Source of the DNA: Candidatus Nanohaloarchaea archaeon | Lineage (GTDB): Archaea > EX4484-52 > GLR71 | Length of the DNA: 21,583 nucleotides | Assembly (NCBI GenBank): GCA_030671745.1 | Contig: DAOVHT010000004.1 | Coordinates: 1 to 21,583 of the forward strand | Direction of reading: 5' to 3' | In this document: positions 12,901 to 15,871 of the stretch, one piece after another | How the letters are laid out: each line of letters starts with the position of its first letter | Numbering within the stretch: the first letter of the stretch is position 1 | The notes under the pieces: generated by a model | Database searches by the model: none | Seen by the model: only the letters and a program-made list of their open reading frames with translations | What the model was told of the DNA's origin: nothing | Program-made: the position numbers and the translations under genes

Positions 12901-15833
12901 CTATCCCACCACTGCTCTGGGCAGATATGCCGTCAAGTATAATCAATGGCAGTGCTGTACCAATGTATATGAACACAACAGATGTGGGTGGTATGGATTA
13001 TGTATCAATTGAGATAACATTGCCAAACAGTACGGTGATGATATATAATGCAACGCTCTTATCTTCAGTGGGAAATGATTATCTCTACAATCTTGACTTT
13101 ACTGAAACATCATTATTGGGTGCATATCCCGTAATCATAAGTGCATATGATCTTTCAGGTAATGTGAATACTACAAATGCAACTTTCAATGCATACCTGC
13201 CTGCATATTTCAGCGGTTATTCGTATGACCTTGAAAGTGTAGATAATGAGACAGTAATACCTGTAGAGTTCAACATGTATAAACATGACGTGCCTGTATT
13301 GATGCATAATATTGAATCAGATAATGTGACCGGTCTCTATAATGAAAGCGTGTATGTCCGGCTATATAATGTATCTGTTGATGTATTGAATCTGACTTTA
13401 AATTTCAATGATTTCAGCATGCCACCCGGTGGAATATTCAATCCGGTCGTGTTTGGTGATATACCTATAGCTCTTATCGGTGCAGGACCTAAGAAGGCAG
13501 TATATATTGATAGTGCGATGAACAGCAATCCAGATATTGTCTTTGATTATTCTCCATATGAGGATGTGATCGCAAGTGACATTGCAGTCTATAACTGTGA
13601 TAATTGGGCCATAAAGACCGGATGCGTCAATCAGTGGATAAGAAAGAATATTACTGTCAATACTGAGTTAAGAACTGTCACAATCGATACTATAAGTCCG
13701 ACTGGTGCATATGCATTGGCACAATATATCTGCGGTAATAATGTGTGTGAGGCGGATTATGGTGAATCTAACTCGATATGTCCAACTGATTGTGTGATAG
13801 ATGTTCCATCAATACCACCAATGCCTTCAGTGCCTACATCGGGAGGTGGCAGCGGGTCAGGTTCAGGTGCAGGGGATGGTGGTGAGACGGGTGCAGGTGC
13901 TGCCGGTGATGGTGATCTTGGTGATGATCTTTTAGATCCAACTGGTGAAGGTGGGGAAGTAGTCCCGATTGAGATAAAATCGACACTCCTTTACATAACT
14001 TTAGCTCCTGGTGAGAAATCGATACATTCAATTGAGATCAAGAATAATCAGGATAAGAAAGTAACATCGCAGTTAAGTGTAGATGGACTTGTATGGGACC
14101 TGATCCAGCTTGAGAAAAACGAGATTGAAGTGGATGAGAAATCAACTGAGAATGTAAAGATATCTGCATATGCATTGCCATCTACAATGCCTGGAATATA
14201 CACGGGAGACATAGTCGTTAAAACTGGTACTATGATCTATAGGACTCCAGTAACCGTAAAGGTAGAGATCAAGAAGGAAGCGCTTCTGGATGTCATAATT
14301 GAGACATTGTCAAGTGTAGTAAAGCCGGGTGAAGATGTAAAATTCATGGTAACTGTCAAGAACATGGGTGAGACAGAGACTGTTGAAGATATAATACTTG
14401 AATATACAATTGCAAGTCTTGAAAATAATACTGTCATTACGACATATACAGAAACTCTTGCAGTCAATCAATCATTGTCTTTTGTTCAATCAATAGAGAT
14501 ACCAAACAACACTAAAGAAGAAAGGTACATAATCAATGTGAACGCAAAATATGCAAATGCTGAAAAGTTTGCAACATCTGCTGCAGTCATTGATGTGAGC
14601 ACGCAACCATGGATAATAGTCCTTCTTCTTAGGTTGCTCAAGAGTTGGGTAACTTATGTTGTACTATTGATTATCTTACCTAGTATCTATTTCGGACGAA
14701 AGGCATATCTAGCGTACCTTGATAAGAAGAAGAAAGGGGCAAGATACATTTTCCCTATGGATTACTCTAGATTGCCTCAGAAAGGTGAAGAGAGCGTTAA
14801 GGTCGGTAAGATTGCTGAGACGGATGTAAATGCATATGTCAATATAAAGAACCTGACCATGCACTCAATTGCGGCGGGTGGTACCGGTTCAGGTAAGAGT
14901 GTCACTGCGATGTCAACGGCTGAAGAACTATTGGATCTAGGTATCCCAGTCGTCGTATTTGATCCTACAGCGCAATGGTCCGGATTCATGAGACCATGCA
15001 AGGATCCGCACATGCTTGAATTGTATTCAAAGTATGGCCTTAAACCTGAAAATGCTAAATCATATAAAACAAATATCATTGTTGTGGAAAGCGCTAACAG
15101 TCTTACGGATGAAGAGATCGATATACGGCAGTATATGAAACCCGGCGAAATCACTGTATTTGTCATGAGTAAGTTGAGTTCAGCTGAGCTTGATAAGTTT
15201 GTCAGGAGGAGTATCAAGAGCATATTCAGTATCCAGTGGCCAGAAGCAAAGACTTTGAAGGTTCTTATTGTCTATGATGAGATGCATAGGCTGCTGCCTA
15301 AGTATGGTGGTAAGGGCGGTTATCTTGAACTTGAACGTGGATGCCGTGAATTCAGGAAATGGGGTCTTGGTCTGTTCATGATATCTCAGGTACTGGCAGA
15401 TTTCAAGGGTGCGATAAAGGCTAATGTCGCAAATGAGATCCAGTTAAGGACAAAGTATAATGGTGACATACAGCGTATCAAGCAAAGATACGGTCCGGAT
15501 TATGCTATGCGTGTGGCTAAGCTTACGGTCGGTGCAGGACTTATACAGAATCCTGAGTATAATGAAGGTAAGCCATGGTTTATCCAGTTCAGACCGCTTC
15601 TGCACGATACGGGCAGATTGAGCAATGAAGAGCTTGATGTATATATGGGCTTGAAGAAATCCATCGATGAGATCGCTTCAAAGGTTGCTAAGATGAAAGC
15701 GAAAGGTATGGATACATATGACATAGATATTGAAGTCAATATGGCGCGCACTAAACTGCAGCAGGGTGTGTTCAAGATGGCCGAGACATATATACAGTCC
15801 CTTAAAGCAAGACTGTCGTCAATGGCAGTGTGA
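3..15833 (+). CDS. Giant surface repeat protein fused through one membrane helix to a cytosolic HerA/FtsK-type ATPase (5' partial)
   Basis: The frame is open from the first full codon at 3, which already encodes repeat sequence (CDLYVTTDNGATW), so the first in-frame ATG at 102 is not the real start and the signal peptide lies upstream. Stop is TGA at 15831. About 4,881 visible residues precede the membrane helix and about 378 follow it. The outer part is Thr/Asn/Asp-rich, full of N-x-S/T sequons, and has tandem 331-residue repeats, then Ig-like and CARDB-like domains, a CGNNVC...CPTDC motif and a Gly/Ser linker. The helix (14646-14696) is followed by RKAYLAYLDKKKK, which places the C-terminus inside. 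The inner part has Walker A GGTGSGKS (14877-14900) and Walker B VLIVYDE (15261-15281), as in HerA/FtsK/VirB4 motors. Seen: architecture and motifs. Known: such ATPases are hexameric nucleic-acid or protein translocation motors. Inferred: a surface fibre coupled to a motor. Substrate and exact role are not recognised. Confidence 0.93.
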   Translation, partial: ADTIDCDLYVTTDNGATWELRNSTTLASPAVCNLTVSDFDCGDIGTDNYFKFGLDDGYNSINTTNMSGPNISINDIEIIYVSGNDQDVDRSYGVLPLKVYVNDTVRGISVSPDVEVYFNITTDGSSYVLEGSNTTEDGNATYSFTPSCSYYEGEQTWYAEVNDSCYTPKNTTEYNLTVYGTLTNTLDVPTGVEYFLNNNITLRANVTSDCPAEVMNDTEVTFRYFRTGYSNTCSVENETTGYYNCTFNNTGMPPGYYDFEMNSSKSFYNTDSRVFSYVYGISSFWLETLPILTAPAVSPGVGGWGETFYFVTNATDRDLDMMTVKLWLRKKSGGSWIMKNSTTVQGINQTVNLSTKFPSGGDMDDWEFNFTVTADDAWDVYGTSNVSFTVEANDVRIEILSGNDTIVNRSSLPGNSNPEVTFAVRIFDDDLDALIMYPANTRFYVTKDGSNFETLATVSNDTSEFYVTLDPDCTYDIGPQMWKVSSVFSGNSWYKLTNTSDQYFNITTVPLSTELAEPVDGATRVRDVDDILLHVNITDECGLVAGASPVITVERLATSYFTCPPDDTVSDEGDGYYNCTIPAASTSGWFTGDYDIKIDSSKAYYNSSETNMYNSAFRLVTVPKVDNSVITSMSAMGSSDFGWGEDWTFKVDILDEDNDNVNVYLWANLTGDWELLNSTVCTNCGGSTHTIEFTGHDFVCTDIGTRDFKFNVSDDYSYTNETSGTFNIIKDDTITYYSIGDSSQIDREGNDAEIFAVRVRDADVNTYVGTTIPNATGKIFVTTDGVTYDAGTQNQTDVSGYIYYTFNPDCSYDVGAQTWYGGPRDDACYKDSNSQISNTDIVGQLKSSIIDPVYSSSVLVGDIVNLNVSIFDECLVQVSGATITHQASSPSYELESILPVADAGDGYYNSTWDTMFHQGGNWSFIINSSKTDHYSNSTLYGEWLYLDNTPPVAENFTVSPEVEGWGRVYTYDAQIYDMQQDNITCDLYVSTNNGVDWVLKNSTFIETVPTSGYANCTLSLSNFDCSEIGTDNLYKFQVFDGTNKFNTSSISGPNLTTDTVSIDYIFGNDSIVNRSAAQTTLFSARVLDVDKGSIPVMDSSSVTFWTTYDNVVYNDGILISTNSTGYADYNFNPGCAPVKYEVGPQYWSAGVTDSCYTAINTTENYTSTIYGSMDNQILSPLGTKFVYGVDNVTIRSNVTSDCSSQETMNETIVNFTMTSQYTGTPYGCTTEVYNESTGYYNCTFETFGKDPREYNITMNSTQGYYITNVTTVTYSSGVSSFRIENIPVMTAPAVSPGVGGWGETFFFTTNVTDADDDTMTVRLWIRKKSGGSWTMKNSTTVQGSDVVVNLSTTFVSGNDIGDWEFNFTVTADDAWDVYGTPNVSFIVEPNDVRIELITGDDSIVNRSSLPGNSNPDVTFAVSVFDDDRDVLITSPINTMFYVTKDGSSFETLASISNNTGYFFVTLNPDCAYGIGPQMWKASSVFSGSSWYKLANSSDFGFNITTIPLSTELSEPEGITRVRGVDDVMLRANVTDECGLVAGANLTFLVEQSQIPYFSCPPDNTLNDETDGYYNCTIPAASTTGWSTGDYNINHTASKAYYNTSAVLSENSAFRLVTVPEVSNPSITTLTSIGYSDFGWGEDWTFDIDVLDEDQDNVNVYLWVNITGDWELLDSTVCTNCGTTKTISFSGHGFSCSDIGTNDFKFNVSDDYSYVNETSGTFDIEKDDTITYYGGLGDVSQIDREGSDFETLAVRVFDADYNDYVGSSIPVATGKIFVTTDGAAYDSGTSNTTDSSGYLYYMFNPDCNYLAGAQNWMGGANGDACYVDSDSSTFNTDITGQLKSSIINPAYSSSVFVGDVVNLNASIFDDCLIPVPGVTITHQAGSPSSEFEDIAPVADAGDGYYNSTWDTMFHQGGNWSFMINSSKADHYSNSTLFNEWLYLNNTVPVVENFTVSPEVEGWGRVYTYEAQIFDTQFDNITCDLYVSTDNGALWVLKNSTFIETVPTSGRTNCTLSLSNFDCSEIGTDNLYKFQIFDGTNLFNTSSISGPNITADTVSIDYILGDGSVVNRSAAQTTLFSALVLDVDKGSIPVMGASSVTFWTTKDNIVYDAGISVSTNSTGYADYNFNPECSPVYYQVGAQYWKAGVTDSCYTQTNFTQENYTTTIMGDLINTIENPAYGTEYLRGENVTLSSVSSPTITDDCLLGLENIENDITFYNEDEVSNYSCISDEMAGGYYQCIRNTTDMAARWYDTEMVSWELYYNNGTVLLQNHIFVTTVPNMTDETAITSVGGWGETFYFSVNVTDEDLDNLTLNLYIRDTASGFWGAPKNSTILYSPQGEYAVLSWSDAPYCTIGTWEYRFEASDTHGHVSFTTPHNFTIEKDDVLVQYSVGDGSYVWRNGSDSTTLTLDIVDSDRNDISVGTGTSARFWVTTDADDSGSWDIGKDTATLEGSMDYYFMQQFPDGGQKCDYTVGIQKWKGGTFNDVCYKDVNSTEYDLSVNSSLVPNITNVYSQGYLRGDHIPLLASVYDDCGPVSNVTLSYSLLNMPNQYVCTEQSNVGWNESGGDYNCTWDSTNKPYKWYNVTADVSKEFFVSNMTSGDDRFFLGVTPQLESLSVSPEVGGWGENHQFNVRLTSFDLATNNVSLWKSFDNVSWDLVNWQTVIMPIGQWVQFNERFTCNDYLTPVAGVNYYKIISENVFGFSSETPVYNYTLDYDNITVVITPASNDTVRRLGVTDAFLEARIYDTDYGVYQNDTDANIWVTTDGNQFSFNESCSSIDGYCGIDYDPVCDSDAGLQKWKLEVYDSCYQNINSTNVTLSIIGQLYSNVVNPLPDDILNLNTTANLNTTVTDDCDNNILDASVYWYNSTPLSVGSGYDISWNIPLGYVKGPDTIITNSTRQYYDNGTNTTDIYVYGWSMISSITPLNLSSYLAGYDVPVECTVIDANTTANLTDYNVSFYKNDVFQDSNLTDSNGTAVWTWVTDSEAYGWYNISCMISNDDTQYYTPSVAQGNTTVRVNRTLMVESIVLSNPDIYRNDSFAPYDTNITVNIYDALIGPAVNADVWFYNSTGFIDNCTTDAGGNCYISYNAPDNITPQGYGVYVNSTKAGLEDSITKNTTIGVYGIYYINITEPANDSSWSKAITLNLSSYIENENGYVDTATVDWYIDSGFVATGQNTTYPLISQIPGPKTLIANATRPYYITGTDDISLNINGLVDVMWWFPLNGSKQAYPGSFDVQCLVKDNNSGVSVVGYAVDFWYLNGSDYVYNGTYTTNELGIAGFTWYPESKGILDFKCNITDNATVFYSPNIGEAMATIIVEDINPPAITNVSIIPNSTIEANLNYTNITAVVTDDVLVYSVIASITLPNGTIVNETMINIFNDTYRVEYLPPIGGEYLVDIVASDSPPENNTNVVYAGNFSVWGKADMVGERTDEYVAFGITQVSGESFVLTVNATNNGPANAYDVSITVSEDPVGMVTYNTTNYDCGNLSVGEVCSRDFLVTVPSKTAPQLITVYSTIWWDNPDRTLNSTVGTTLIDVASNPVIDILETSIQNLTQHGETTTIGTLTISSAGNDYVDNIVLDKVGIILDISCPLCNLTISKQTADTLPAGDYFTSEISIDIPYGQSAGDYWTYLSAKSDNAPEDLAIVNATVPLDVSWERTPSTFGTILALVNTNTTFIGTITAQNNGNSERNMIVQTGGNGSLFITKYPGSFTMGIGVSANVSINYSIPGAVTQGMYYVQIHVRDPSADPADGITDLWLNVTDLPPVIANLSIDPRGYEPNLGYSNISAVVTDNVGVSQVWLNSTKPNGSIAIYYFTVNGSDAYLNYSENEIGVHDVKICANDTSGLISCTSNYNISVMVNTTVVTETNITNVIIYGVMLDTGLNVSFNFTTLNAGYSRALDVNTTVSYPALWDVSPSQFNMGDIILVPYEGNATLSIPADVIGDHYINFTSNWTNYDGSNDTLMTPIKIVIGSNPVLNVTGGPVLLVIESGKNASQNLTLESIGNDNASNIQFNCTSGIVCADFNVSFDPSTIINLTKGNSTNFTINISVPVGYSTGAYDGIFMVYTPKTNTSVNMTVVIPANLTWGHDPVIISKDVVANTTGEFGAVRVSNIGNQPLGVSAISTNTTLFTIDQSSIDLPVGNYSNVMINYTSPEIFSLVTYSAYFRTTNMSALPADRETLLNITVHPLYLDIITPTTASPELNVSKGKNITSIFNLTYAFVSVSDNVIWQINLTNEGSTYSVNITDINHSVISGLWTINFTAPDILAGIGYDLVATASDSVNGIEVIAVEKDAIIYTDTIPPLLWADMPSSIINGSAVPMYMNTTDVGGMDYVSIEITLPNSTVMIYNATLLSSVGNDYLYNLDFTETSLLGAYPVIISAYDLSGNVNTTNATFNAYLPAYFSGYSYDLESVDNETVIPVEFNMYKHDVPVLMHNIESDNVTGLYNESVYVRLYNVSVDVLNLTLNFNDFSMPPGGIFNPVVFGDIPIALIGAGPKKAVYIDSAMNSNPDIVFDYSPYEDVIASDIAVYNCDNWAIKTGCVNQWIRKNITVNTELRTVTIDTISPTGAYALAQYICGNNVCEADYGESNSICPTDCVIDVPSIPPMPSVPTSGGGSGSGSGAGDGGETGAGAAGDGDLGDDLLDPTGEGGEVVPIEIKSTLLYITLAPGEKSIHSIEIKNNQDKKVTSQLSVDGLVWDLIQLEKNEIEVDEKSTENVKISAYALPSTMPGIYTGDIVVKTGTMIYRTPVTVKVEIKKEALLDVIIETLSSVVKPGEDVKFMVTVKNMGETETVEDIILEYTIASLENNTVITTYTETLAVNQSLSFVQSIEIPNNTKEERYIINVNAKYANAEKFATSAAVIDVSTQPWIIVLLLRLLKSWVTYVVLLIILPSIYFGRKAYLAYLDKKKKGARYIFPMDYSRLPQKGEESVKVGKIAETDVNAYVNIKNLTMHSIAAGGTGSGKSVTAMSTAEELLDLGIPVVVFDPTAQWSGFMRPCKDPHMLELYSKYGLKPENAKSYKTNIIVVESANSLTDEEIDIRQYMKPGEITVFVMSKLSSAELDKFVRRSIKSIFSIQWPEAKTLKVLIVYDEMHRLLPKYGGKGGYLELERGCREFRKWGLGLFMISQVLADFKGAIKANVANEIQLRTKYNGDIQRIKQRYGPDYAMRVAKLTVGAGLIQNPEYNEGKPWFIQFRPLLHDTGRLSNEELDVYMGLKKSIDEIASKVAKMKAKGMDTYDIDIEVNMARTKLQQGVFKMAETYIQSLKARLSSMAV
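912..3902 (+). repeat. First complete A-B-C super-repeat (three units of about 331 residues)
   Basis: Units are phased on the Trp-Gly of a conserved GWG motif at 912 (A1), 1929 (B1) and 2895 (C1), giving unit lengths of 339, 322 and 336 residues. Each unit contains, in order: the GWG strand with a D-x-D-x-D cluster, an IGT-x-D-FKF/W-E-F element, a GDDS/GNDS-IVNRS-type segment leading to FWTT/FVTTDG, a C-Y-x-VG-x-Q-x-W ... CY motif, and a T(D)DC/DEC ... YYNCT motif. This suggests three beta-sandwich subdomains per unit with regularly placed cysteines. The family name is not certain; Ig-like/cadherin-like is the nearest description. Confidence 0.9.
3903..6878 (+). repeat. Second complete A-B-C super-repeat
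   Basis: GWG anchors fall at 3903 (A2), 4917 (B2) and 5883 (C2). Each lies 2,988-2,991 nt after its type-matched partner in the first super-repeat, and each resembles that partner more than its direct neighbours. Some blocks are nearly unchanged at DNA level: the segment starting at 5703 differs from that at 2715 by only scattered bases over about 110 nt. The last third of C2 (from about 6500) diverges from C1, where the regular pattern begins to break down. Confidence 0.9.
6879..8757 (+). repeat. Two further, more divergent repeat units (D, E)
   Basis: GWG anchors at 6879 and 7872 keep the phase (332 and 331 residues from the previous anchors). Unit D opens like an A unit (GWGETFYF, then TDEDLDN). 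Unit E is less clear: its SPEVGGWG opening is like C, but it is the most degenerate unit. Both retain the VTTD, C-x-x-x-VG/AG-x-Q-KW ... CY and DDC elements. Divergence rises towards the membrane side, which fits an older inner end and more recent expansion of the outer blocks. Confidence 0.8.
8758..10268 (+). other. Ig-like (Big-type) domain tract of the giant protein
   Basis: After the GWG repeats the protein changes to shorter modules with recurrent D-x-N-G-T-A-x-W-T-W, TTDAGGNCYISY and TTNELGIAGFTW strands. These are typical of bacterial Ig-like/invasin-type folds, in which polar strands carry an N-x-T/S sequon. The tract ends with an NPPAITNVSIIPNST segment, a type that recurs near 11290 and 12900. 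Domain type is judged from strand patterns only. Confidence 0.55.
10269..12900 (+). other. Paired CARDB/DUF11-like modules shared with the third gene
   Basis: Two large modules of about 435 residues recur here. Both have NA/TNNG- or LNAG-type strands, then STIWWDNPD or SNWTNYDGSND, then an SNPVIDI (10614-10634) or SNPVLNV (11919-11939) strand. A SAGNDY or SIGNDN segment follows, and then a Trp strand (SWERTP, TWGHDP). The same order with nearly the same words (TWINPN, SNPIIDI, SIGNDN, EWDVTP) occurs in the downstream secreted protein. The fold is probably CARDB/DUF11-like (cell-adhesion-related Ig-like domain), inferred from the alternating conserved strands. Confidence 0.65.
13731..13970 (+). 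other. Cysteine motif followed by Pro- and Gly/Ser-rich linker
   Basis: Positions 13731-13793 encode CGNNVC, an acidic stretch ADYGE, then CPTDC: five cysteines in a small module of the CGDGxCxxGE...CPxDC type common in archaeal surface proteins. A Pro-rich segment (IPPMPSVPT) and a Gly/Ser/Asp-rich linker from 13839 follow. This is probably a flexible hinge separating the outer arm from the two membrane-proximal Ig-like domains. Confidence 0.7.
13971..14606 (+). other. Two membrane-proximal Ig-like domains
   Basis: The first domain has LLYITLAPGEKSIHSIEIKN and ends in TPVTVKVEIK. The second has VVKPGEDVKFMVTVKNMGE and ends at the membrane. The APGE/KPGE...V.N pattern is that of NPCBM/CARDB-like archaeal surface domains. 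Sequons are far sparser and Lys/Glu more frequent than in the outer arm, a clear change in composition. Confidence 0.6.
14646..14696 (+). other. Single transmembrane helix of the giant protein
   Basis: It encodes WVTYVVLLIILPSIYFG, flanked inside by RKAYLAYLDKKKKGAR (strongly positive, so cytosolic). A shorter hydrophobic stretch PWIIVLLLRLL (14604-14636) lies just outside and is too short for a second full crossing; it may lie along the outer membrane face. If it did cross, the ATPase would be placed outside the cell, which is not sensible for an ATP-using domain. Confidence 0.85.
14790..15620 (+). other. HerA/FtsK-superfamily (DUF87-like) ATPase domain
   Basis: A VKVGKI...VNIKNLTMHSIAA lead-in runs into Walker A GGTGSGKS (14877-14900). 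VVVFDPTAQWSGF follows, the equivalent of the DPxGE/DPHG strand of HerA and VirB4. Walker B is VLIVYDEMHRL (15261 on), with the catalytic Asp-Glu pair. GLGLFMISQVLADF after it matches the sensor-Gln strand, and candidate arginine fingers include FVRRS (about 15200). Only about 57 residues lie between the helix and Walker A, so the N-terminal HAS beta-barrel of typical HerA is missing. The key catalytic residues all look intact. Confidence 0.9.
15621..15830 (+). other. Helical C-terminal tail of the giant protein
   Basis: After the ATPase core the last 70 residues are predicted helical and charged: SNEELDVYMGLKKSIDEIASKV, then KAKGMDTYDIDIEV, then MARTKLQQGVFKMAETYIQSL. They form a candidate docking site for the cytosolic coiled-coil protein encoded next. 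The partner assignment is inference from gene order and matching helical character. Confidence 0.5.
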
Positions 15834-15871
15834 TCTATCGTAATGATAAATATAACTATGATTAAAATATA
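15834..15871 (+). promoter_or_regulatory. 38-base AT-rich gap with possible archaeal TATA-like element
   Basis: The gap contains AAATATAAC at about 15848-15856, some 16-24 bases before the ATG at 15872. An archaeal TATA box for a leaderless transcript usually sits about 25 bases upstream, so the fit is imperfect. No T-rich terminator follows the stop of the giant gene, so read-through from upstream is at least as likely. Confidence 0.3.

Noticed and set aside
14604..14636. A second transmembrane helix (PWIIVLLLRLL)
   Set aside because: It is too short and interrupted by Arg, and it would place the ATPase outside the cell.
14777..15223. Antisense open frame opposite the ATPase domain
   Set aside because: Its coding strand opposes a conserved Walker-motif domain. 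It has no recognisable domain and no start signal, and is an artefact of codon bias.
15834..15871. Intrinsic terminator between the first and second genes
   Set aside because: There is no T-rich run and no stable inverted repeat in the 38-base gap.
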